Positions 1 to 7,322 of a DNA stretch of 64,000 nucleotides are shown here, piece by piece; positions within the stretch are counted from its first letter, which is position 1, and each line of letters begins with the position of its first letter. Source of the DNA: Marinobacter manganoxydans MnI7-9. GTDB taxonomy: Bacteria; Pseudomonadota; Gammaproteobacteria; Pseudomonadales; Oleiphilaceae. Where the stretch lies: the NCBI RefSeq assembly GCF_000235625.1, contig NZ_AGTR01000023.1, forward strand, positions 44,057-108,056. The letters run 5' to 3'. Position numbers and translations under genes: made by a program. The notes under the pieces were generated by a model that was not told where the DNA came from, made no database searches, and saw only the letters and a program-made list of their open reading frames with translations.

Positions 1-154
1 TTTTGGCGTAGTCAAAAAGCAGATCCGGTGTGCGATGGGCCGAGACGACTTTGGTTTCATAGGGCACGCCAAGTTTTTCGAGCATGGTGGCGGCGTGTTC
101 CATGGTGGGCCAGTCGGATTTGGAGCCCATGATGAGTCCTACAAGCGGCTGCAT
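1..154 (-). CDS. purE: N5-carboxyaminoimidazole ribonucleotide mutase PurE, N-terminal part
   Basis: The minus strand encodes the first 51 residues or so of PurE; the rest lies beyond base 1. PurE converts N5-CAIR to CAIR in cytosolic de novo purine synthesis. The translation begins [18 protein letters not shown] and continues through [11 protein letters not shown], both hallmark PurE segments (the phosphate/substrate loop GSKSDW and the SAHR stretch). The ATG at 154-152 is chosen because the preceding minus-strand sequence is not PurE-like and a good promoter lies about 35 bases upstream. A purK partner would be expected downstream, outside the window. Confidence 0.93.
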   Translation of the reverse strand, partial: MQPLVGLIMGSKSDWPTMEHAATMLEKLGVPYETKVVSAHRTPDLLFDYAK

Positions 155-188
155 ATGCAACAGTCCTGTGATAATTGGAAAGCCGGCC

Positions 189-217
189 ATTGTATGTTTT
201 GGCTACTTACCATGCAA
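189..217 (-). promoter_or_regulatory. probable sigma-70 promoter of purE
   Basis: On the minus strand a -35 box TTGCAT (217-212) and a -10 box TACAAT (194-189) are separated by exactly 17 bases. Transcription would start near 182 and give a short leader of about 28 bases before the purE ATG at 154. I see no recognisable PurR-type operator. Confidence 0.6.
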
Positions 218-232
218 CAAACCTTGGTGGAA

Positions 233-342
233 GGCGCAGTTGAGAGGCCTTTTCCGGAAACCGCTACGAGCACATCCATGTGCGCTTGACTGAAGCCATC
301 CTTGGCTTCAGACATTTCCGGAAAAGGCCTCTCAACTCCGCC
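233..342. repeat. cloverleaf-like palindromic repeat, copy 1
   Basis: A perfect 23-bp inverted repeat (238-260 and 315-337) extends outward by four more pairs after one mismatch. It encloses 54 bases with two smaller hairpins. Hairpin A is GCAC-ATCCAT-GTGC (270-283). Hairpin B is CTGAAGCC-ATCCTT-GGCTTCAG (290-311). They are joined by a GCTTG linker. A second copy lies at 14693-14801 with different stem sequences but the same loops and linker. It sits between divergent purE and the gene at 451, so it is not placed as a terminator. No open reading frame or transposase is associated with it. I do not recognise a named family with certainty. Confidence 0.85.
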
Positions 343-382
343 CCGAACGCTCTGGAAGATTTGGCATGAGCGCGGCTTCATT

Positions 383-410
383 TTTACCTGCGGGTAAGTA
401 CAGGTATTAT
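383..410 (+). promoter_or_regulatory. possible promoter with overlapping inverted repeat
   Basis: A -35-like TTTACC (383-388) and a -10-like TATTAT (405-410) are 16 bases apart, 40 bases upstream of the gene starting at 451. An inverted repeat TACCTG (385-390) / CAGGTA (401-406) overlaps the spacer and could be an operator. Assignment is by pattern only. Confidence 0.4.
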
Positions 411-450
411 CAGACCTTATTATTTTAACCGTCCATACTCAGGAGCTGTA

Positions 451-1431
451 ATGGAACCGATCCGTCCAGATGATGATGAGTTGAGGGCTGAACGACCGAT
501 TGGTAGTGCCGAGTCGAAAAAGGCAGCGGAAAGAAAGTCCAGGCCAGCGTCCGGAGGGAAAGGCGAACCGTCGACACCAGCGAAGCCTCCCAAAGGTGGC
601 AAGGGCGGTAACGGAAGTGGCGGCAGCAATGGTCGCGGTAGCTCGGCAATGCTGTGGGTGTTGTTGATTGTGCTGGCCGTTGCCGCGGGTGCTGGCTGGT
701 ACTCCCAGGAGCAGCGGGTTCAGGCGTTGGAAGGGCAGCTTGAAGAAGCGGATTACTGGGCGCGGCAGAGCAAGCTGGCGCTTGCTCGGTTTGAGGGCGA
801 GCTTTCGGAAACGGGGGAAAACCTTCAGGAGAGGGGCGCTACTCTGGAGGAGCAGATCGCGGCGCATACGAAGCGTCTGGATACGGCAGACAGTGAGATC
901 CGGAAACTCTGGGCCATTGCCAATGAACGCAACAAGAAGCGCCTGGATGAGCAGCAGGAACGGATTGCCGCGTTGGAATCCGGCCTTGCTGAGGGCAAGC
1001 AGGCCATTGGTTCGCTTGAGACGTCGGTTGAAAAGGTCCGGTCCTCGCTTTCCGCCGATATTGCAGCCCTGAAACAACAAACGGAGACGTCGATTGCAGC
1101 GCTGCAGGATGCCAACCGGCAGGCGACGGATCAGTTGACGAAATTGAGCCAGCAGCTGGCGGATGTGGATCAGGTGATCGAGAGCCGTATCCGGCGTTTT
1201 GAGCAGGAGCAGAAGCTGGGAATCAGCGGCATGGAGGGTCGGATCTCGGCCCTGGAGCGGGAGACCGATGAGCTGGCCGATGATGGCCGGGTTCAGGCGC
1301 TCCGTAATGAGGTGGCCAGTCTCAAGCGCACGGTTGAGTCTATCGATGCCTCGCGGTCACAACTGACCTCCCGTCTGGTTCGGCTGTCTGAAGATGTGAA
1401 TCAGTTACGGAGCCAGATCAGCGGGCAGTAA
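451..1431 (+). CDS. single-pass membrane protein with long coiled coil, function unknown
   Basis: The 326-residue protein has a charged, low-complexity N-terminus (about residues 1-64, rich in G, P, K, S), one predicted membrane segment (about 66-84, LWVLLIVLAVAAGAGW) and then an almost continuous coiled coil to the C-terminus (about 87-325, rich in E, Q, L, A heptads). There is no signal-peptide cleavage site, so I infer an inner-membrane anchor with the coiled coil on the periplasmic side. The start follows CAGGAGCTGTA, a good ribosome-binding site. Similar proteins of unknown role occur in Pseudomonas and relatives; some are misnamed as DNA-repair ATPases because of the coiled coil. I see no catalytic motif. 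Confidence 0.75.
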   Translation: MEPIRPDDDELRAERPIGSAESKKAAERKSRPASGGKGEPSTPAKPPKGGKGGNGSGGSNGRGSSAMLWVLLIVLAVAAGAGWYSQEQRVQALEGQLEEADYWARQSKLALARFEGELSETGENLQERGATLEEQIAAHTKRLDTADSEIRKLWAIANERNKKRLDEQQERIAALESGLAEGKQAIGSLETSVEKVRSSLSADIAALKQQTETSIAALQDANRQATDQLTKLSQQLADVDQVIESRIRRFEQEQKLGISGMEGRISALERETDELADDGRVQALRNEVASLKRTVESIDASRSQLTSRLVRLSEDVNQLRSQISGQ

Positions 1432-1570
1432 CTGCCCGTAGCGTGGTCCAGCAATCGGCATTTCGGGTTTTGTAACGGTTTGTAGCCATCCCTTGCGGTA
1501 GCTCTCATTTCTGTTTTTGTGCAGTTGTTAAGATCAGGCAACTCGCAATCAGGATGAAGAGTTAACAACA

Positions 1571-2443
1571 ATGAAAACCCGAGTGCCTTCCGTTTTTCTT
1601 GTTCCCCGGCTTCTGGCAGCGATGTGGCTGTTGCTGGCGTTGCCGGGCTGTACGGTTTATCAGTCCATCGGCAAAAGCGTCGGGTCGTTCCTGCATCCGG
1701 TTTCCGGGCATGACTTCGTTCATATCGACAACGATAGCTGGGATCGGCGCAACGCGGTGCTGTACTTCTACAGGACACACTCCCAATGGGCGGCTGATGA
1801 AATTGAAGCGCCCAGTGTCTACATAGATGACACCCACTATTTCAACATTCGCAACGACAGCTTCACCTGGCTTGAGGTAAGCCCCGGAGAGCGCCACATT
1901 GCCATGCGCCGACCTTTGCTTGGTCTGGAGGGCATGAACTCCTTCAGTCTTAGCCTGATCGCCGATGCCACGCTGGACGTTGAGCCAGGACAGATCTATT
2001 ACCTGCGTTATAACGAGCTTTCGGAACCGGGCCAACGGCATCCGGACCTGGATCCGGATCATTCGCTGAATCAGGGCGACCTCCAGCTGGTGACGCGGGA
2101 ATATGCCATGCAGGCAGAGGAGATTGTTTCCACCCGTTTTCTGAACAGTGATCTGTTGGCGCCAAACCACGCGGCTACCTCCATTGTGGAAGTGAATGAA
2201 GACCTGGATTACGAGCGGCAACTGGTGCTGCTGGAGGAGGAGCGTGAGCTCGAGATCGAGCGCCTGAAGCAGGAGGGCAAGTACGAATCCACGTCCTGGT
2301 TCTGGCCGTTCGGCGGTGGTCCCACGGTTCCCCTGGAAACGGATCGGAAAATCGACAGGTTGGAGCGTGAGTACGCCAAGTTGGAGCAGGAACGTGAGCG
2401 TCGGGAAGAAGCAGAATCCGGTGGTGGCTGGTGGATTTTCTGA
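1571..2443 (+). CDS. DUF2846-type outer-membrane lipoprotein
   Basis: The 290-residue protein starts with a lipoprotein signal peptide ending in the lipobox LPGC (Cys27), so it should be lipidated and exported. The next roughly 150 residues (VLYFYRTHSQW, PSVYIDDTHYFNI, LEVSPGERHIAMR) fit the small beta-sandwich DUF2846 family. The C-terminal 80 residues form a charged helix rich in E and R (LLEEERELEIERLKQ), followed by an unusual tryptophan-rich end (GGGWWIF). Its role is unknown. It is encoded 139 bases downstream of the coiled-coil membrane protein, and the two may work together at the envelope, but this is only an inference from proximity. Confidence 0.72.
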   Translation: MKTRVPSVFLVPRLLAAMWLLLALPGCTVYQSIGKSVGSFLHPVSGHDFVHIDNDSWDRRNAVLYFYRTHSQWAADEIEAPSVYIDDTHYFNIRNDSFTWLEVSPGERHIAMRRPLLGLEGMNSFSLSLIADATLDVEPGQIYYLRYNELSEPGQRHPDLDPDHSLNQGDLQLVTREYAMQAEEIVSTRFLNSDLLAPNHAATSIVEVNEDLDYERQLVLLEEERELEIERLKQEGKYESTSWFWPFGGGPTVPLETDRKIDRLEREYAKLEQERERREEAESGGGWWIF

Positions 2444-2490
2444 GTGCTGACTACACTGACGGCAGGTGAAGGACTCGGGAAATTAAAACA

Positions 2491-2748
2491 ATGGCTCTCA
2501 AGGATTCTCTTCGACTCAGATTTGAAAAACTGGCCGATGATGTGGTCCCCCAACTACTCGATAGCTGGGGCGATCTGCAGAAACGGCTTGATGACCTGAA
2601 CTGCTCCCTGGCCAATCGGGCGGTTCCGGAAGACAGGCGCAGTCGTGTCAGTGAATTGTCCCTGCAGGAGAAGGCTCAGCAGGCGGGCCAGAATCGCCCG
2701 GCCATACGGGCAGTCAAAACCGCTAGCAAGACCTCGGGTAAAAACTGA
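2491..2748 (+). CDS. small hypothetical protein
   Basis: This is an 85-residue soluble protein, hydrophilic and predicted mostly helical (LRLRFEKLADDVVPQLLDSWGDLQKRLDDL), with a basic tail (AVKTASKTSGKN). No domain is recognised. It follows the lipoprotein gene by 47 bases on the same strand and precedes the tRNA operon promoter. The coding potential looks real, with a sensible start and no competing frame, but it could be a lineage-specific gene. No function can be assigned. Confidence 0.55.
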   Translation: MALKDSLRLRFEKLADDVVPQLLDSWGDLQKRLDDLNCSLANRAVPEDRRSRVSELSLQEKAQQAGQNRPAIRAVKTASKTSGKN

Positions 2749-2814
2749 ATTTGCTTAAAAACTGTACGCTTTTGAATGGCTTGCAGGTTTTTTTATAAAA
2801 TTGCCGGAAAATAT

Positions 2815-2842
2815 TTGACACCGTCAGCCAAATGCTTAAAAT
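2815..2842 (+). promoter_or_regulatory. strong promoter of the tRNA-Val/Asp/Val operon
   Basis: TTGACA (2815-2820) and TAAAAT (2837-2842) are spaced by 16 bases and followed by the GC-rich discriminator GCGCCTC. The same architecture, including the discriminator, recurs at the three promoters near 63733-63997. It is typical of stringently controlled stable-RNA promoters. Confidence 0.85.
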
Positions 2843-2921
2843 GCGCCTCTCACTTGGTTGAGACAGCACGGCTGGCAAGCAAGTGAATGCCTTTTTAGAT
2901 TAGATAGGAAGGCTTGAAAGT

Positions 2922-2997
2922 GGGTGGTTAGCTCAGCTGGGAGAGCATCGCCCTTACAAGGCGAGGGTCACTGGTTCGATCCCAGTACCACCCACCA
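2922..2997 (+). tRNA. tRNA-Val (anticodon TAC)
   Basis: A complete cloverleaf of 76 bases with encoded CCA: acceptor GGGTGGT/ACCACCC, D arm GCTC..GAGC, anticodon loop CTTACAA and T loop TTCGATC. It is identical in sequence to the second copy at 3164-3239. Confidence 0.97.
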
Positions 2998-3064
2998 CTT
3001 TCAGTTGCATCACCGGATCACCCCATCCGGTTTCAGGTTCGGGCCCAAGGGCCGGAATTGATGC

Positions 3065-3141
3065 GGAGCGGTAGTTCAGTTGGTTAGAATACCGGCCTGT
3101 CACGCCGGGGGTCGCGGGTTCGAGTCCCGTCCGCTCCGCCA
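3065..3141 (+). tRNA. tRNA-Asp (anticodon GTC)
   Basis: A complete cloverleaf of 77 bases with encoded CCA: acceptor GGAGCGG/CCGCTCC, anticodon loop CTGTCAC and T loop TTCGAGT. It is the middle gene of a Val-Asp-Val transcript; the spacers are 67 and 22 bases. Confidence 0.97.
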
Positions 3142-3163
3142 CTTTTATTTATGAAGTATTCCC

Positions 3164-3239
3164 GGGTGGTTAGCTCAGCTGGGAGAGCATCGCCCTTACA
3201 AGGCGAGGGTCACTGGTTCGATCCCAGTACCACCCACCA
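3164..3239 (+). tRNA. tRNA-Val (anticodon TAC), second copy
   Basis: Identical over all 76 bases to the tRNA at 2922-2997, including CCA. The duplicated gene flanks tRNA-Asp in the same operon, which raises dosage and provides a substrate for homologous recombination that could delete tRNA-Asp. Confidence 0.97.
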
Positions 3240-3246
3240 AAATTCC

Positions 3247-3282
3247 AAAAAAGGGCCGATCCGCGAGGATCGGCCCTTTTTT
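3247..3282. terminator. bidirectional intrinsic terminator
   Basis: A 10-bp GC-rich stem (3253-3262 / 3267-3276) with GCGA loop is flanked by A6 on the left and T6 on the right. It ends the tRNA operon on the plus strand and the fabG-like gene on the minus strand; the T-run touches that gene's stop codon. Confidence 0.9.
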
Positions 3283-4687
3283 ACTTTCCAATCAAAGACT
3301 GCCCACAAACGCGCACAACATTGCCATTCACTCCATTGGAGGCAGGGCTGCAGTACCAGGCGATGGCCTCGGCCACATCCACCGGTTGCCCGCCCTGGGA
3401 CAAGCTGTTCATCCGACGACCGGCCTCTCGGATGGTGACCGGCATGGCGGCGGTCATCCGGGTTTCGATAAACCCGGGGGCGACGGCGTTGATGGTGATG
3501 CCGTTTTTCAGTTGCCGGGCCATGGCTTCCACGTAGCCGATCACTCCGCACTTGGCGGTTGAGTAGTTGGTCTGTCCGAAGTTGCCGGCGATGCCGCTGA
3601 TGGAGGAAATACAGACAATGCGTCCGTTTTCTTTCATGAGCTCCCGCTTTGCCAGTTCCTCGTCGATCAACTCCTCCGCGGTCAGATTGACTGCGATGGT
3701 CATATCCCAGAAGTGCTCCGGCATGTTGCCAAGGGTCTTGTCGCGGGTGATGCCGGCATTGTGAATGACCAGGTCGACGCCGCCGAAATGCTCTTCGATG
3801 AAGTCGGCGATCAACTTTGGTGCTTTGTCGTCGGTAATGTCGCAGGCCAGAGCCTTCCCGTTGATAGCGGATGTGACCTTTTCCAGTTCTTCCATGGCCG
3901 GCGGAATGTCGAGGCCGATCACGGTGGCGCCGTCCCGGGCGAGGGTTTCAGAAATGGCAGCACCGATACCCCTGGACGCTCCGGTGACCAGTGCCACCTT
4001 TCCAGTCAGTGGTGCGACGGGATTGGTGGCAGGGGCAGCGTTGCCTTTGCCGACCTTCACGACCTGGCCGGACACATAGGCAGAGCGGGCAGACAGGAAG
4101 AACCGCACGCTGGAATCCAGTTGCTTCTCTGCCCCTGGGGCCATCCACAGTAGGTTCGCCGTGGAGCCTTTCTTGCCGATTTCCTTGCCAACGCTGCGTA
4201 CGAAGCCTTCGAGTGCCCCTTGCGCGGCGGCCTGCGGCGCCTTGCGACAACTGGCGGGATTCTGGCCGATTACCAGAACGCGGGCGTTGCTGCCCAGTTT
4301 TTTGATGGTGGGGTGGAAGAAGTCGTATAGTGCCCGCAGGTCGGCCGGACCTTTCAGGCCGGTGGCGTCAAACACCAGCGCCGAAAACTGCTGGTTGATG
4401 TCGGAGGCCAGGTCCAGCGGCCGGGCTTTGTTGCCGGCTTTCGATGAGTCCGCCAGGCGATTGCTTTCGCTGGCGTGATGAAGGGTGGCCGCGCTGGCGC
4501 CGAGAATACTGCCTAAAGTGGCAATGGCTTTTCCGCCGTTGGCGGCGCCGATGAGCACCTTGCCTTCGATAAATGGCTGGTCGGTGCGCTTCAGGCGCTT
4601 CAGTGGCGCGGGCGCGGGGAGACCAAGGGATTGTGCGGCGGTTCTACCAACGGGGGTGTTTACCAGTCTAAGATAGAGGTCGGACAT
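3281..4687 (-). CDS. high-molecular-weight 3-oxoacyl-(ACP/CoA) reductase, FabG-like
   Basis: The 468-residue protein is about twice the size of ordinary FabG. The C-terminal half (about residues 215-468) is a classical short-chain dehydrogenase: VTGASRGIG nucleotide-binding loop, HNAG, SSISG and the catalytic Y375-STA-K379. The N-terminal half (about 1-210) resembles the degenerate Rossmann/flavodoxin-like domain of HMW FabG enzymes such as mycobacterial FabG4 and lacks catalytic residues. Such enzymes reduce 3-oxoacyl thioesters, often CoA esters. The gene is divergent from a FadI-like thiolase, an arrangement I recall from Pseudomonas, which suggests a joint role in acyl-CoA turnover. True fatty-acid-synthesis FabG is expected elsewhere in the genome. 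Confidence 0.88.
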   Translation of the reverse strand: MSDLYLRLVNTPVGRTAAQSLGLPAPAPLKRLKRTDQPFIEGKVLIGAANGGKAIATLGSILGASAATLHHASESNRLADSSKAGNKARPLDLASDINQQFSALVFDATGLKGPADLRALYDFFHPTIKKLGSNARVLVIGQNPASCRKAPQAAAQGALEGFVRSVGKEIGKKGSTANLLWMAPGAEKQLDSSVRFFLSARSAYVSGQVVKVGKGNAAPATNPVAPLTGKVALVTGASRGIGAAISETLARDGATVIGLDIPPAMEELEKVTSAINGKALACDITDDKAPKLIADFIEEHFGGVDLVIHNAGITRDKTLGNMPEHFWDMTIAVNLTAEELIDEELAKRELMKENGRIVCISSISGIAGNFGQTNYSTAKCGVIGYVEAMARQLKNGITINAVAPGFIETRMTAAMPVTIREAGRRMNSLSQGGQPVDVAEAIAWYCSPASNGVNGNVVRVCGQSLIGK

Positions 4688-4890
4688 GGGGGCTTCCTTG
4701 TGGTTGCAATCGGTTCTCTGGATGCGGATTGTCTACAGGGTAAAGAATCGGACAGTTTTTGGATTGACTCAATGCCTGTAGGGTGTTGTCAGGGGTGCCA
4801 ATGAGGCATTGTGCGTTGTCGCTACACTTGTTGCCAGCCCCCAATGCTCCATCCGGCAATGAAATTTTCCGCAAAAGGATTGGATTGATC

Positions 4891-6228
4891 ATGGCAGAAG
4901 CATCGAAAACTCCACGCAAGAAAACCGCTACTTCAAAAAAGACCAGCACAGCCACTTCGGGTATTCGCCGCGTAGCAGTGCTGGGTGGTAACCGGGTTCC
5001 GTTTGCGCGGTCCAATACCGCCTACAGCAAGATCAGTAACCAGGAGTTGCTGACATCCGCGCTGCGGGGGCTGGTGGATCGGTACAGTCTTCAGGGCAAG
5101 CGCCTCGGGGAAGTGGCGGCAGGGGCGGTGATCAAGCATTCCCGGGATTTTAACCTTACCCGGGAGTCGGCGATGAGTTGTGGTCTGGCGCCGGAGACAC
5201 CGGCTTATGATATTCAGCTGGCCTGCGGGACGGGGCTGGAGGCAGCCATTCTGGTGGCCAACAGGATTGCCCTGGGGCAGATCGAATGTGGTATTGCCGG
5301 TGGTACCGATACCACGTCCGATGCGCCGATTGGTGTAAGCGAGGGGCTTCGGGAGATTCTGCTGGATCTGAACCGGGCCAAAACCACCGGCGAGCGGTTG
5401 AAGATTCTGGCGCGGTTCCGGCCCGCGCACCTCGTGCCCTTGGTTCCGGAGAACCGGGAGCCTCGCACCGGCATGTCCATGGGGGAGCATGCCCAGGTGA
5501 TGGCCAGGGAGTGGGACATTCCCCGGGAAGATCAGGACAGGCTGGCCTGGGAGAGTCATCAGAAGCTTGCCAAGGCCTATGAAGAGGGGTTCTTTAAAGA
5601 TTTGCTGACGCCGCTGGCGGGGCTGGACAAGGACAATATTCTGCGGCCGGATACAACCCTTGAGAAGCTGGCGACGCTCAAGCCGGTGTTTGACCGGGAC
5701 AACGGCACCATGACGGCGGCCAACAGCACGGCGCTGACTGATGGCGCCTCCTGCGTGCTGCTGGCCAGTGAGGAGTGGGCGAAAGAGAATAACCATGAGG
5801 TGAAGGCGTGGCTGACGTTCTCCGAGGTGGCAGCGGTGGATTTTGTGGACAAGAAAGAGGGGCTGCTGATGGCGCCAGCTTACGCCGTACCCCGGATGCT
5901 GGAAAAAGCGGGGCTGACACTTCAGGATTTCGATTTCTACGAGATCCACGAAGCCTTCGCCTCGCAGGTGCTGTGTACTCTGAAAGCCTGGCAGGATCCC
6001 GCCTTCTGCAAGGACCGTCTGGGGCTGGACAAGCCGGTGGGCAGCATCGACCGGGACAAACTCAATGTAAAAGGCAGCAGCCTGGCCACCGGCCATCCGT
6101 TCGCCGCCACCGGCGGGCGCATCATTGCGACCCTGGCCAAGTTGCTGGAGGAAAAGGGCAGTGGCCGCGGCCTGATCTCCATCTGCACCGCAGGCGGGCA
6201 GGGGGTAACAGCGATTCTGGAGCGGTAA
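4891..6228 (+). CDS. acetyl-CoA C-acyltransferase (thiolase), FadI-like
   Basis: The 445-residue thiolase catalyses thiolytic cleavage or condensation of 3-ketoacyl-CoA. The nucleophile lies in LACGTGLEA, the catalytic His region in HEAFASQVL, a GHPFAATG loop follows, and the second catalytic Cys is in ICTAGGQGV. The region IGVSEGLREILLDLNRAK aligns by eye with FadI (anaerobic beta-oxidation thiolase). A basic, Ala/Lys/Thr-rich N-terminal extension of about 25 residues precedes the fold. I chose the ATG at 4891 because AAAGGA lies 11 bases upstream and the longer frame is non-homologous. It is divergent from the HMW FabG, so both are likely co-regulated from the 203-base gap. Confidence 0.88.
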   Translation: MAEASKTPRKKTATSKKTSTATSGIRRVAVLGGNRVPFARSNTAYSKISNQELLTSALRGLVDRYSLQGKRLGEVAAGAVIKHSRDFNLTRESAMSCGLAPETPAYDIQLACGTGLEAAILVANRIALGQIECGIAGGTDTTSDAPIGVSEGLREILLDLNRAKTTGERLKILARFRPAHLVPLVPENREPRTGMSMGEHAQVMAREWDIPREDQDRLAWESHQKLAKAYEEGFFKDLLTPLAGLDKDNILRPDTTLEKLATLKPVFDRDNGTMTAANSTALTDGASCVLLASEEWAKENNHEVKAWLTFSEVAAVDFVDKKEGLLMAPAYAVPRMLEKAGLTLQDFDFYEIHEAFASQVLCTLKAWQDPAFCKDRLGLDKPVGSIDRDKLNVKGSSLATGHPFAATGGRIIATLAKLLEEKGSGRGLISICTAGGQGVTAILER

Positions 6229-6253
6229 GTTTCCGGAAAACCGGAACTTTCCT

Positions 6254-6282
6254 TTGACAGTGCCAGGCTCAGCCCTTATCAT
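6254..6282 (+). promoter_or_regulatory. promoter of the initiator tRNA transcript
   Basis: TTGACA (6254-6259) and TATCAT (6277-6282) with a 17-base spacer, followed by the GC-rich discriminator GCGCGCC. The same -10 and discriminator style occurs at other tRNA promoters in the window. Transcription from about 6290 would pass through the truncated tRNA copy before the real gene. Confidence 0.8.
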
Positions 6283-6320
6283 GCGCGCCACGTTGATCAG
6301 GGGTTCCCTGAGCAACAACC

Positions 6321-6416
<96 letters not shown>

Positions 6417-6456
6417 AAGAGGCGGACTCAGTAGAAAGAATTGATGAAAAGTTTGA

Positions 6457-6533
<77 letters not shown>

Positions 6534-6539
6534 CTATTT

Positions 6540-6571
6540 AACAAAGCCCGCTTATGCGGGCTTTGTTGTTT
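6540..6571 (+). terminator. intrinsic terminator 1 after tRNA-fMet
   Basis: Stem AACAAAGCCCGC / GCGGGCTTTGTT with TTAT loop, followed by a T-rich tail. It begins seven bases after the tRNA CCA end. Confidence 0.9.
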
Positions 6572-6609
6572 CTAATCGGAGCTTCTGAGTCACCGAGACC
6601 GCTGTAGAG

Positions 6610-6640
6610 AAAGGGCCCGCTTTTGCGGGCCTTTTGTTTT
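6610..6640 (+). terminator. intrinsic terminator 2 after tRNA-fMet
   Basis: Stem GGCCCGC / GCGGGCC with TTTT loop, flanked by AAAG and CTTTTGTTTT. It is a tandem backup 40 bases after the first terminator. From here to 6874 there is no gene. I see only a 15-bp palindrome GAAATT-GAC-AATTTC (6770-6784) and a weak promoter-like TTCACA/TATACA pair. Confidence 0.88.
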
Positions 6641-6874
6641 ATAAGCTACTCCCATACTTCTCCCTCAATAGAATTTTTTCAGTGCTGCCGCCTGTTGTCG
6701 GCCCCTTCCGGGCAAATTTTTGCCTTCCCAATCAGTAACTTCTCTAACTTCATTACGAGTCCCTGACGGGAAATTGACAATTTCGTAACTAGGGGAATGA
6801 CAGAGTTCACATCGATAATCAGCCCCGTTTTATACAATTTCACAAAATCGACGAAAAAATGGTGCTTAAACCAC

Positions 6875-7291
6875 ATGAAGCGCGTCATCAAAGTGTCACA
6901 GGCATGGATTGCCGCGTTCGCTATGGGAGCACTACTCACAGGGTGTGGCGGTGGTGGCTCTTCCGATTCTTCAGGCACACAAACTAGCTCTAGTGGGGGA
7001 ATCTCGTCTCCGGAACGCTCCGCAGTATTGAGCTGGAGCGCTCCCCTGACTCGCGTTAACGGCGAGAGCATTCCGATGGGTGAGCTCGACAAATATGTGA
7101 TCCGGTACGGTCAGGATGCTGACGAGCTGAGCGAAGAGGTGGTCGTCACCAATGCTCAGGCCGAAGCGGAAATGTCCTACGAAGTGAGTGGTCTGGACGC
7201 AGGGACCTGGTATTTCACTATCCAGGTTCAGGATACCAACGGGCTGATCAGTGAGCCCTCCGATGTTGTGAGCAAGTCCATCCGTTCCTGA
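6875..7291 (+). CDS. lipoprotein with one fibronectin type III-like domain
   Basis: The 138-residue product has a short signal peptide with lipobox LTGC (Cys24), a Gly/Ser linker (GGGGSSDSSGTQTSSSGG) and one FN3-like beta-sandwich (about residues 45-138: AVLSWSAPLTR, YVIRYGQ, YEVSGLDAGTWYFTIQVQD). It should be anchored to a membrane and bind protein or carbohydrate. I chose the ATG at 6875 because it begins the signal peptide; the longer frame to 6797 adds non-signal residues. It lies tail-to-tail with the CHASE2 kinase gene, whose operon partner also carries FN3-like segments. A sensory accessory role is possible but speculative. Confidence 0.7.
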   Translation: MKRVIKVSQAWIAAFAMGALLTGCGGGGSSDSSGTQTSSSGGISSPERSAVLSWSAPLTRVNGESIPMGELDKYVIRYGQDADELSEEVVVTNAQAEAEMSYEVSGLDAGTWYFTIQVQDTNGLISEPSDVVSKSIRS

Positions 7292-7322
7292 GACTAGAAC
7301 CCCGGGCCTGGAGTGTGAAGTC

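Noticed and set aside
233-342. Reading the palindromic repeat as a terminator
   Set aside because: It has no T-run and lies upstream of both flanking genes.
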